64,000 nucleotides of DNA from Malurus cyaneus samueli (Eukaryota; Chordata; Aves; Passeriformes; Maluridae): assembly GCA_009741485.1 (NCBI GenBank), contig CM019214.1, positions 57,144,894-57,208,893 of the forward strand. The letters run 5' to 3'. The position numbers and the translations under genes were made by a program. The notes below the pieces were generated by a model. That model was not told the origin of the DNA, did not search any database, and saw only the letters and a program-made list of their open reading frames with translations. Below are positions 1-9,226 of the stretch, in pieces; positions within the stretch are counted from its first letter, which is position 1, and every line of letters begins with the position of its first letter.

Positions 1-214
1 TATGTAAACATTATAATTAGAATGCAGGTTTTTAGGGTGTCACATCATAATCTTCAGTTTTCATAATTTGCATGCATTACCTATATTTCATCACATGCTC
101 CAAGGCAAAATGCTCTCATGGAAAATAGCAACAATTTGGCACTGTCATGTAATACGTCTTGACACAATCAAAAAACCCCATAAACTGCTAGAAAGTCTGT
201 TATTGTGGAACACA

Positions 215-545
215 TTGAGTGCAGGTAGCTCAGGGTGCAGCTGCAGGGGGAGCTGCAGGTTGAGCTCTGGGTGGGAGTCCGAGGCAAGTGACCGTGACTT
301 GCCCATCGTGGGCACAACAAAGGGCACAGGGATGGGTGGCACAGCCAGGTCACCAGAAAATCAGTGACACAGCAGGAGTCAAGAACTAGGGAAGGAGGAG
401 TGAGAGTTTGGCTCACTTGGACTGGGATAAAAACCCAGGGGTTTCTGGGTTTAGGGGCTCTGCCTTGGAAGAACCAGTTCGGGCTGTTCCTGTGTTACTG
501 CACCGTGAATAAATGGTTTTATGGAATGAGACATTTGAGACTTTG
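215..545 (+). mobile_element. possible retroviral LTR fragment
   Basis: This GC-richer block lies in AT-rich surroundings and has the order of parts expected in an LTR. A TATA-like GATAAAA sits near 426, and an AATAAA polyadenylation signal near 510 is followed by T/G-rich sequence. No gag, pol or env coding sequence is adjacent, so it would be a solo or truncated LTR. The family is not recognised, and the terminal TG...CA and target duplications were not established. It could instead be unrelated unique sequence with chance signals. Confidence 0.3.
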
Positions 546-3500
546 CCATGCAAAACCTAGGGTCGTGTAGGTGAAGTGTGCAGGGAGTCAAGAGAAGCAC
601 CCTGGAAGCTGGAAAGGGGCTTTGGTCCCCGTAAAGTCTCTGGAGTGTGGGTGTCAGGGAATCTTGTGAATGCACAAAGTTTTCCGTAACTGTAAACATT
701 TAAGTGAAGATCAAGAATTTCTATAATTATGATAACTAATGCTAGCAAGAATAATATTGGGGCTGAATTTCCCATATAATAGTTTAAAGTAATTCCTCAC
801 TATTAAAAATTAGGATGAAAATATGATAGAGATGAGCTGATCTCAGAGTTGCCTGATTGGTCACAGTGGGTTTATTCAGCCTGATACTGGTAACAGATGG
901 AAACAAGATGCTGGGTTTAAATAAAAATGTAATTTGAAATTTTCTTATATGTTTTTAAATTCCAGAATGGATCTTTATTCTGTTTTTCAGGGTGTGCCAG
1001 TAGGTTTTATAAGCTACAAACTGGTGTCCTTTATTATGTACCGAGGCCATTCAGACTTGCAGCTGCTAACAGATGGTGAAGCTTTTGTCGGTTCTTAGTG
1101 CAGTGACACTGGCTCCAGAGTGATGCTTGTACGGAAGGGAGATACATTGCTGGACAATGGGGGAGAAAATGGAATAGTTGCATCAAAGTGGTAGTTTACT
1201 ATGGCTGCAGAAGATGTATTCTTACAAAGACTGTAGCTGCGGTTGCTTACACTTTTTGCATTTATAGACACAATATGCCTGAGAAGCCAGTCAAGGCAGT
1301 GACTTGCAATCTTGGGCTTACTTTATGGGAAAACTCAGAACTGACATTTGGTGCCATTATACATAGCATAATTTGCTTCTAAGAAAAAGTGTCATACTTA
1401 AAATTTGATATTTTTCTTTTCAAAATGAAAGAAGCCTTTGGCGTAAAATTTATTCAGGGTCACATTTATATACACTTTTTTTTTTTTTTTTTCAAAACTG
1501 TGCAGTCAGTTTAATATTTGCGTTCTAGATTGTCAACATCATTGTATAATAGCCAACTTATTATAGAAAGCAGCAAATGTTGCTGCAATCATTGGTCACA
1601 TAACAGTGCATGCCATTGTCAGTGTCAGCCTGAATACTGGGGATCAGTTAGACAGGTGGAGTAATTTCATCCTTGCATGGCAGAAGGAACCTTATCAAGG
1701 AAAAAAGAGAAGTGGCTTCCCTTGGTGCATTTGGTATGTGGCTATATAACCTGGATTTATAGTCTTTGTGAAGAAACTGATGTGCAGGAACTAATTACTT
1801 AAATGGGGAGGAAGTTCTTTTGGTATTATGCTCAGTATTTCCTTTTCTTCTCTTCACTTATTCTATGTCTTTATCATCCTCTCAACTCATCTAAACTTTC
1901 ATATTGTCAACTGAACCAGACTGCTGGATTGCAAATGCTTGAAAAAGTTGTCGTCTATTTGAGTAAATAATAAAAAAAAAAAAAAAAAAAAAACAAAAAA
2001 AAAAAAAAAAAAATTAAGTGAGAATAGGATTATATGACATATTTTTTTTTTCAGTTAGTTTTTTATAACAGTGTTTGGAAGAGAGGGGTCCAGAGCATGG
2101 TTTATCATTTTATCCAAAGAATAAATGTAGAAGTTATACCAGCATACAGACAATGATCTCACTAATCTCTGTAGCATGAGTGCTGGGTTAATAGCCAGAA
2201 AGTTTCTGGAGGCGTCAGAGAGAGAAAAGTTTCTTTATTCACCTGTCTTTCTCTGTTACTGTCAGTGTGCTGGACAAATTCTCAGGTATTTGTCTGAGAT
2301 CTGTGGTCAGAGTAGCAGGAGAGCTAAGTCAGGTGAGTTTGCACTTGTAACTTCTGACTAAAGCCATGTGTGGTCAGGTACAACCAGTAATTGCCTGGGC
2401 CAGTAAATAGAGATATTAGAGTGATCTATGGGTCTTCAAAGTCAGAATGGTAGGGGCAACCTCAGACTAAACAGTGGGAAGGAAGAATTAATGATAATGG
2501 TTTTGAAATCTCACTGTTATTTTAGCACAGAGAGCAGTGGCTGGTTGGTAGATGAAATACACTGGCAGTTAATTCAAGTTTATTCACAGAAACATTTCTT
2601 GGAATACATGTACCCTCAGAATAGGAAATTTGAGGATTAAAGAAATTTTGGGTTGCTAAAATGTCAATTTGCTTTAGGATATTGCTACTAATAGGCTTGG
2701 CCTATGGGTTGACAAGGGGGTTTGTGCATTGACAGTCATGTTTATCAAATGGCTTCCACAGTCTCCAATTCCATCATCTAGATACGTAGTTCAGCAATTC
2801 TTGTAAAGAGCTGAGCTTTCTCTTCTCCTCTGTCTACCAAAATATAATGGGCATTGCTAAGACTTCAGAGGGCCTTGGGCATAGTATCACATTATACCTA
2901 ATCTTGTGTAGTTACAGGCTGCTGCCAACAAGGCTCCAAGGATGTCCTTGTACTTACTGTTGCTTATCTTGTATCCCTTAAAAGGAAAAGAAAAAATGTT
3001 ATTTTCCACTAATCGGTGAAGACCAACTATCTCCTAGTTGCAGGAGTTCTGGGGAATGAAGAATACTAGGATAGCTTAGTGGCGGCAGACTTAGGTGGGG
3101 AGGGTTGAAAACTGCACCTCTGCAGTCCTTCCCTGTCCAGATTCCGGACACCTCCATGGATAGGCACTGACCATTCTCTTTACCTTTGTGTTATTCCGCT
3201 CATAACATTAAACATTGCTATCATGATACTTCTGAGATTCTTTCTGACAGTGCTGTTATCTCTCTTTAACCGGTTCTGTGTTTACTGGTATTAAAAAGCA
3301 TTATCCTACCTGTACGTTCTGTTTACCAGAATAGCATTCAACCCTAAAGCTAGTGATTGCAACAGAGATTTTTTTTTTTTTTTTCTTGCTAATCTACTAT
3401 ATGAAGTTCAGAGTCATTGAAAAGTTTGAATGATTTGATCCAGAGCATTTTCTTCTAGGTTACATTTTGAAATTCAGGTAGTTAAAAAAGAAAAGCAAAG

Positions 3501-4927
3501 AAGTATTTTGCATAGATGGAGAAATGAAACAAAAGCAAACAATGTTGAAAAGAGTCTTATATATGAACTTTATTGAAAATGTTCTGTTTTGTCTTAAATC
3601 AATTTTGTTTTAAATTGACATTCCTGCACTGTATGAGAAAACCTGGCTCAGGCATCAAGATCAGGTCCTGGAAATGAGCCTGAGGCTTTAGCTACACAAA
3701 GCTGCAGTGCTGGATGCACATAACACCCGCTCTTATTCTGACGCTCCAACTAACACAAGACCTTCATATTCCAGGCTTTCCCTGTTTCTAACCCCTTTCT
3801 TCCTAGAGAAAAGAAATGCACACCCTGACTGCATCCTAATCTGTATGATAATTTGGCACATCAGGCCCCTAAGGAATGATTAAACACATGCAGACACACA
3901 ATTTCCATCACCATTGAGGTTTCTGTGTCTGTATCAAGAAAACCAGAGGCCAGGTGATCCCCTGGCTCCAGGTGGTTTGCATGATAGGGCTGCCAATGTG
4001 GAACTGAAGTTCAGTAGAACACAAGGCTTAGAAACAGGAGAAACTTGGCTTTGGTTAAATGCCATTTGGGCAAAATAGGTGCTTTGGCAAATGCCACTGT
4101 CACTTTTATTTTAGAAAGTATTTATTGTCTGTGAACTGAAACACTAAAAATACCCTTCAAAGGAGGGGTATAAATCAGGAAATATGTTTATTGCTGTTTG
4201 TTCTTTAAAAAAAAGTGTTGAACAACAAAATGACTGCAAATATTTCAATTAGATTAGAAACCTCTACAATGTCTGAGACTGGAGATTTAGATTTAGAGCC
4301 CCATGTACATTGTTTTTCTCTCTCACCTGAATGGATTGGAAAAATTAGTTCAGTTATTAGTTCATCTATATTAACTTTCTTTTCATTATCAGAGGTACTT
4401 TTTAAGGTAAATTATGCTATTCCAATAAGCATGCTAGTGTTCTCTCGCTGCTTGCAGTTCTCTTAAATGAAAATCTCTCTAACGCTGGGAGTCCAGCACT
4501 GTGCATGAGAGCTATATTTTTTTTATCTTAATCTACAGTTGCCTGTGTTCTAACAAAAAAAAAACAGACGCTATAACATCTTTCATGCTTTTGATATGTT
4601 CATTTTTTCATGCTATGTAATAAATCCTAAAAAGAACACATTCTTTCAGCAGTTCTGATATTATTCTTTCTCTCCCAGTGATACAGTTTTGTCTGAACTA
4701 GAACCACTGCTTTCAGATCTGGTGTGTAAAGCTAAGTGTCTGCACCCACAGTGAATTGAATAAAAATTGCAGTTAAATATACCACACGTGGATTCAGGAG
4801 CTGAGCTGTTAAGTGTCAGGTCTGGAAATGTTGGTCTTTGTGTTCTGTAGCAATGGAGGAAAGAAGGAAAGGATAACAACCAAGGAAAAATTGTGAGGAC
4901 TTTTTGTTTCGTTTAGTTGTTTTTGGT
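546..4927. other. gene-free AT-rich stretch
   Basis: No coding-like frame, RNA gene or recognisable transposon is seen. Local simple sequence includes a T tract at 1476-1492, the A-rich run at 1972-2013 and a T tract at 3369-3384. The short open frames here have no domain character and look like chance. Confidence 0.6.
1972..2013 (+). repeat. A-rich homopolymer, 42 bp with one C
   Basis: The run is A throughout except for a C near 1994. An AATAAT-like hexamer lies immediately upstream, which might suggest a retroposed mRNA tail. However, no coding or UTR match is recognised upstream, and processed pseudogenes are scarce in birds because CR1 does not prime on poly(A). A simple expanded A tract is the safer reading. 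Confidence 0.7.
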
Positions 4928-4981
4928 TTTTTTTTTTTTTGTTTTTGTTGTTTGGTTTTGGTTTTTTTTTTTTTTTTTTGT

Positions 4982-5006
4982 NNNNNNNNNNNNNNNNNNN
5001 NNNNNN
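4982..5006. other. assembly gap (25 N)
   Basis: The run of N is preceded by T-rich sequence interrupted by G (about 4918-4981) and followed by an A-rich stretch. Gap length is probably nominal. The flanking homopolymers explain the sequencing drop-out. Confidence 0.98.
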
Positions 5007-5204
5007 AAAAATAAAAAAACTCCTCTCTTGTGTCTGTACAAATTTTATTGGAAAACAACAAATTCTTCAGTAAGGGATGGTTATTTTCTGGGAAATTGTA
5101 ACTACAACATATTGTATATTCCTGATTTTATATAAATAGACAATATGTAATAAAATTGAACTATTTCCTAATATCTTTCATTGAATTTATGTTCCTTTTT
5201 GTCT

Positions 5205-5475
5205 TCTTAAATTATTCTTCTTATTCTACTTCATACTACTCTTCGACTTCATACTACTCTTCTACACACTACTCTTCTTTTCTTCTTCTATGTATCTTAA
5301 ATTCTTATTCCTATTTTCTTCTTCTTTCGAAGTAATTTTAAATTCCTATTCCTATTCTTCCTCTAGGTATTCTTAAAATCCTATTCCTATTCTTCTTATT
5401 CTAAGGTATTCTTAAAAACCTATTTCTATTCTTCTTCTGGGTATTTCTAAACTCGCACTACTAATCTTCTTCTAT
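5205..5475. repeat. degenerate pyrimidine-rich minisatellite
   Basis: About 270 bp of strongly strand-asymmetric sequence: the plus strand is nearly free of G and is built from CTTCT, TATTC and TACTAC words. Within 5290-5455 a degenerate unit of about 40 bp recurs. It begins TTAAATTC or TTAAAATCC, continues as CCTATTCCTATTCTTC, and ends near a GGTATT. The minus strand is purine-rich (GAAGAAGAATAG words), so an ancestral Glu/Lys/Arg-rich coding origin is conceivable, but stops interrupt all frames. Confidence 0.65.
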
Positions 5476-5479
5476 TATA

Positions 5480-6180
5480 CTTAAAAAAGTGTCCTGTCCG
5501 GTCCGCTTAGTCTTTATGTTTGTCTTCTTCGTCGCTGTCTTGAACTGATCAATGCCAAGTGTCTCTTCCAGAATAATTGTATCCATGCCAAATAAATGGT
5601 GGTTGTGTCTTTCAGGCCCAGGGCCAGGTGTGCAGGACAGGGGAAGGGTGCGCTTTGGGCTCTCTGGGTGGGCATTTTCCAAGCCTCGCTGCCTGGGCGT
5701 CCCATGGCGCTGCGCGCTTCGGTTCGCCTTGGCTTGCTTGGCTTCATCTGCCCATCCAAAAGCTCTTCCCTTCCCTGGCTCCAAGGAGCCACAGGAGCCA
5801 TCTTCCAGCTGCCTTGAGCCGACACCAGCAGCTGCTGCTCTGACACCAGAGGAGCGGCTCCGGCAGGAGCGGGGCCGTCCCGTTCCAGCCTCAAATGTCG
5901 GGGAGCCGAGCCGGGCACAGAAAGCACCAAGAGACTCCAGCCGAGCTGCTTTGTCTGTCCTGGAGAGGAGGGCAATGCCAGAGAGCCACCAGGGCTTTGC
6001 CTCCTGCTGAAATTCCCCCATGGAAGCTCCACTTCTCGCACCGTGAAAGCTGGTGCCATATCGCACCACATGCTGGGAAGGAGGATTTCTTCCATGTTTA
6101 TCCCTATCTCCAGGCATTTTGGGTCTTTGTTCCTGTGTCTTTGGGGCTGAGGATGAGTTCCCTGAACATTCTGTTCTTAA
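5480..6180 (-). other. GC-rich segment with overlapping ORFs, unassigned
   Basis: This block is clearly richer in G+C than its flanks and carries long overlapping open frames: 218 codons at 5461-6117 and 193 codons at 5514-6095 on the minus strand, and 152 codons at 5552-6010 on the plus strand. None has a domain I recognise. Long open frames on both strands are expected in GC-rich DNA, so they are weak evidence for coding. It lies downstream of the acidic-tail duplicate at 6267, on the same strand as the acidic-repeat locus. It could be the 3' part or UTR of a related copy, or an unrelated retroelement piece. An AATAAA near 5592 is on the plus strand. Confidence 0.35.
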
Positions 6181-6266
6181 CTGTTGGGTTTTTCACTGTT
6201 TTTTTCACTGTCCTCTCTTCTATTGATTTTCCATTGGTGGAGGGAGATCCCTTTAGAGGTGACTTT

Positions 6267-6465
6267 TCATTGCAGAATGTCCTCTCTTAAATTTGTCTCA
6301 AAACAGAGACAATCATCTTCATCTTCTTCATCTTTTGTGTCGTTTTCACAGAATCACAGAATGAACTGCATAAGAGACCTTCAAGATCATCAAGTCCAAC
6401 ATATGACCTACAAGCCTTCATCTTCTTTGTCATCTTCTTTGTCTTTGTCATCTGGACCTACATTG
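6267..6465 (-). pseudogene. acidic C-terminal tail, copy A (interrupted)
   Basis: Read on the minus strand, 6267-6340 encodes an acidic run, then DDCLCFETNLREDILQ, then TGA at 6267-6269. A second acidic piece (DDKDKEDDKEDEG) lies at about 6416-6462. Between them, at 6346-6415, is a piece of sequence that looks like an inverted CR1 3' end. The segment closely resembles copy B at 7495-7735 in DNA and predicted protein, including the shared stop. I infer it is the duplicated end of the acidic-repeat gene, split by a transposon. No upstream coding part is attached to this copy, so it is almost certainly a fragment. Confidence 0.45.
6346..6415 (-). mobile_element. CR1 3'-end fragment, reverse orientation
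   Basis: The motif TCACAGAATCACAGAATG followed by a diverged 'GACCTTCAAGATCATCAAGTCCAAC' core is the reverse complement of the avian CR1 3' terminus. It is short and diverged, and lies within the acidic-tail copy A. It faces the CR1 ending near 7495, so the two 3' ends form an inverted pair. Confidence 0.55.
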
Positions 6466-6479
6466 TCTTTGCTCACCCA

Positions 6480-7495
6480 CATTGCCCAGGATGTCCCCAG
6501 GAGATTCCCTGGGCTGACTCAGCCCTCTGATTGTCACCCACTACTGACGCTCCAGGATGGCAGGGATGAGATTGAAAAGAAGAGTACCAGGGCAATGAAA
6601 AGGGACTTCAGGGCTCTGGCTCAAGTGGCTGACGGGGCAGGAGCACAGGTGCTGTTCTGCTCAATCCCTTCAGGGATTTCTGAGACAGACAAATCATGAC
6701 AGGAACAGAAGAACCCATGTTATCAAACAGTGCCCTAAAGGCAGGTGCCATCAACACAATTTTGGGTTCTTTGAACATGAGGCAATATTCACGGCACCTG
6801 GCCTGCTAAAGCCAGATGGGCTCCATCTGTCTGTTAAGGGCAAAAGTATTCCAGCCCATGGATGGCTGGAATGCGCTGAGAGGGTTATGAACAGCTACTG
6901 GTCAACAACCAACTGAATATGAGCCAGCAGTGTACCGGTGGCCAAAAAGGCCAACGGCATCCTGGCTGTATCAGGAAGGTGTGGCCACAGAGCAGGGAGG
7001 TCATTCTTCCCCTGTATTTGGTGCTAGTGAGGCCACACCTTGAGTGCTGTCTCCAGTTCTAGCACTTCAGTTTAAGAAGGACCTTGAGATGTTTAAACTT
7101 GCCTAGAGGAAGGCAAGGAAGCTGCTGAAGGGTGTGGAACACAAGCCCTGGGAAGGGCTGAGGGAGCTGGGGTTGCTCAGCCTGGACAAAAGGTGCTCAG
7201 GGTGACCTTATCACTGTCTACAGCTGCCTCAAGGGTGGCTGTGGGCAAACAGGGTGGGGTCTCTTCTCCCAGGCAACAACAGACAGAACAAGAGGACTGC
7301 AGCCTTAAGCTGCGCCTGGGCAAGTTTAGGTGAGATGTTAGCCACCCAGGGAGCTGGTGGAGTCACCATCCTGGGATGTGTTTCAAAACAGTCTGCACAT
7401 GGCACTCAGTACCATGGTTCAGTTGATGAGGTAATAGGTTGGACTTGATGAGCTGGAGGGTCCCTTCAGCCTACTGCATTCTCTGATTCAGTGAC
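6480..7495 (+). mobile_element. CR1 LINE, internally deleted
   Basis: The 3' part (about 6905-7495) follows the CR1 consensus as I know it: 'CTGAATATGAGCCAGCAGTG', then 'AAGGCCAACGGCATCCTGGC', 'GAGGCCACACCTTGAGT', 'GAGGGAGCTGGGGTTG', 'TCTTCTCCCAGGCAAC', and a terminal 'GGTTGGACTTGATGAGCTGGAGG...TTCTCTGATTC'. The preceding 6480-6905 resembles the 5' region found in longer avian CR1 copies, so the element appears to have lost most of its coding interior. No intact reverse transcriptase remains. It lies between two copies of the acidic tail. Confidence 0.85.
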
Positions 7496-7735
7496 TTTTC
7501 ACTTTCCTCTCTCGGTATTCATGTTCTGTTGGTAGAGGGGGATCCCTTTAGAGGAGACTTTTCATTGAGGAGTGTTGTCTCTTAAATTTGTGTCAAAACC
7601 AAGACAGTCATCTCCACCTTCTTCATCTTTTTCATCAGCTTCTTCATCATCACTGTCTCAGTCTTCTTCATCTCCTTTGTCTTTGATTTCTTCATTGTCT
7701 CTGTCTTCTTCATCTTCTCCCTTGCCTGTTTTGTT
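7495..7735 (-). pseudogene. acidic C-terminal tail, copy B
   Basis: On the minus strand this encodes a run of Asp, Glu and Lys (GEDEEDRDNEEIKDKGDEED), a TGA at 7658-7660, then DSDDEEADEKDEE and GGDDCLGFDTNLRDNTPQ, then TGA at 7562-7564. It overlaps the end of the 7710-8402 open frame in a different frame. Its frame is the same as that of the 8588-9226 acidic repeats. Copy A at 6267 has the matching DDCL.FxTNLR...Q-stop ending. I infer this tail was once fused in frame to the upstream protein and that a frame change now ends the protein early. Confidence 0.45.
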
Positions 7736-8402
7736 CCTCCGGCTGTGGTGCCAGGCAGGGACAGCAGAACAGCCCCCGCAGTGCCCGCAGCACCTGTCTG
7801 AAGCGGGAGAGACGTTTATTGGGAGCAGCCGGCTGCCCGTGGAGGGCCTGGGCTCCCATCAGGGCAGGGTCTGGGCTGGGGAGGCTGTGCGGGGCAGGTT
7901 CCAGGCTCTCTTCCCTTTTTGTTGTAAGTGTATCCTCCCCATCTCCTGCAATCAATTTTTCCCCAAGATCCTGCTCCTCCTGGAGATATTCCACAGACTG
8001 CTCCTCTGGCACAGTCTGGGCCTGTCTCTCCCTGGTGATGTTATGCTCCGTGTAATGCCGAGCCTGGCTGCTGTCTGGGGTATTGCCCACGGTGAGTGGG
8101 CTCTCTGGCCATGGTGATTTCCTGTCCTCACTGCGGACAGAAGGAGCTGCTGTCTCGGTGGTGTCCTCCTCCTCAGCAGCTTTGGCCACGAAATCAGCAG
8201 CCACCTCGGTGTACATGGGAGCCCCAAGGGCAGGAGAGGTGCCAGGATAGGCCCAGCTGGGTCCCTCCAGGGGATCTTCATCGTCCACCAGGCCCAAGGG
8301 TTTGTTGCAGGTGTTCTCCTGGATGGTATCTTCCCCTTGGGCCGGCTCTTGGACTTTGCTGTGCTTCCCACTTGAATGCATGCTGTCACCATGAGGTGAC
8401 AT
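7710..8402 (-). CDS. acidic protein, C-terminal part with CCPC motif (partial)
   Basis: The frame is open from 8462 to the stop at 7710. The first ATG in it is at 8402, so about 230 residues could be made if translation began there. The more likely reading is that this is the C-terminal part of the larger minus-strand locus, cut off by a frame change near 8.42 kb. The composition is acidic and low in hydrophobics (VDDEDPLEGPSWAY, KAAEEEDTTET, EEQSVEYLQEEQDLGEK). The last 40 residues differ: basic and amphipathic (RLSRFRQVLRALRGLF), followed by CCPCLAPQPEE. Cysteines beside such a helix suggest membrane attachment by palmitoylation, which is inference only. There is no signal peptide or transmembrane segment. 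I do not recognise the family. Confidence 0.45.
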   Translation of the reverse strand: MSPHGDSMHSSGKHSKVQEPAQGEDTIQENTCNKPLGLVDDEDPLEGPSWAYPGTSPALGAPMYTEVAADFVAKAAEEEDTTETAAPSVRSEDRKSPWPESPLTVGNTPDSSQARHYTEHNITRERQAQTVPEEQSVEYLQEEQDLGEKLIAGDGEDTLTTKREESLEPAPHSLPSPDPALMGAQALHGQPAAPNKRLSRFRQVLRALRGLFCCPCLAPQPEEQNRQGRR

Positions 8403-8420
8403 GAAGCCTACCAAATCTGG

Positions 8421-8587
8421 CCTTTGGCCTTGTCCATCACTGCCCACAATTCTAGTTCGCACAGCTCATTGTATCTTTTAACTTCTTCATCATCCTCAGC
8501 CCGATACTCATTAGGGAAATTGGCTTCCAGCCACTCCAGCACCCTCTGACGGCTGGACACTCTCCTCTGCAGCCCTGGCACTTTGGG
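8421..8587 (-). pseudogene. conserved-looking segment behind an in-frame stop
   Basis: After the TAA at 8588-8590 the same frame stays open for about 54 codons and reads like real protein: VPGLQRRVSSRQRVLEWLEA, then NFPNEYRAEDDEEVKRYNEL, then CELELWAVMDKAKGQIW and a TAG. It has balanced composition, a predicted helical RQRVLEWLEANF stretch and an acidic DDEEVKRYNE stretch. It joins the short acidic repeats upstream to the C-terminal frame downstream. The stop and the frame change at either end look like two separate lesions. No GT/AG intron that neatly removes both was evident by eye, but one is not excluded. Confidence 0.45.
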
Positions 8588-9226
8588 TTACGAGTGCTGA
8601 TCGCTGTCCATTCCCCCAAGCAGAGCCCTCCTCGTCAGCTCTGCATCCTTGTCTTCTTCCCATTGGGAGAGACCTTCATCTTCATCTCCTTCCCAATGGC
8701 AGAGCTGTTTCTTGTCATGGTCTTCCCATGGGGACATGTCCCGGACGTTATAGCCTTCCCCAGAAGACAGCTCTGCATTGTATTTGCCATCTTCTGGGGA
8801 AACCTTATCCTCATGATCCCCATAGGACAGCTCTGTACGGAGGGTGTCTTCACCTTGGGACAGCTCCTTATAATGTTTGTAGATCCCTCTGGAGAGCTCA
8901 TTTTGATATTTATCTGGGGACAGCTTCATGTCACTGCAGCTGTCCCCTGGAATGGCCTTGATAGCATCTTCCACAGAGGACAGCACTTGGTCATTGCTGC
9001 TGTCCCCTGGAATGGCCTTGATGGCCTCTTCCACTGAGGACAGCACTTGGTCACTGCAGCTGTCCTCTGGAATGGCCTTGATGGCCTCTTCCACTGAGGA
9101 CAGCACTTGGTCACTGCAGCTGTCCCCTGGAATGGCCTTGATGGCATCTTCCACAGAGGACAGCACCTGGTCACTGCAGCTGTCCCCTGGAATGGCCTTG
9201 ATGGCCTCTTCCACTGAGGACAGCAC
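8588..9226 (-). CDS. acidic-repeat protein, middle part (partial)
   Basis: This frame starts inside the repeat array and ends at TAA 8588-8590, giving 212 residues. It holds two repeat types. Residues 1-100 are five near-identical 20-residue units (SSVEEAIKAIPGDSCSDQVL). Residues 101-200 are shorter units of 10-14 residues beginning ELS or similar (ELSPDKYQN, ELSRGIYKHYK, ELSQGEDTLRT, ELSYGDHEDK, ELSSGEGYNVR, LSQWEEDKDA). The frame continues that of the N-terminal piece (9345-10799) once the 11 missing bases in repeat copies 9241-9469 are allowed for, so the apparent start is not a true one. Ser-Asp/Glu-rich units of this kind fit casein-kinase-2 sites and intrinsic disorder (inference). The family is not recognised. 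Confidence 0.5.
   Translation of the reverse strand: MLSSVEEAIKAIPGDSCSDQVLSSVEDAIKAIPGDSCSDQVLSSVEEAIKAIPEDSCSDQVLSSVEEAIKAIPGDSSNDQVLSSVEDAIKAIPGDSCSDMKLSPDKYQNELSRGIYKHYKELSQGEDTLRTELSYGDHEDKVSPEDGKYNAELSSGEGYNVRDMSPWEDHDKKQLCHWEGDEDEGLSQWEEDKDAELTRRALLGGMDSDQHS

Noticed and set aside
1972..2013. Poly(A) tail of a processed pseudogene
   Set aside because: No transcript-like sequence upstream and no target-site duplication seen; a simple A tract is sufficient.
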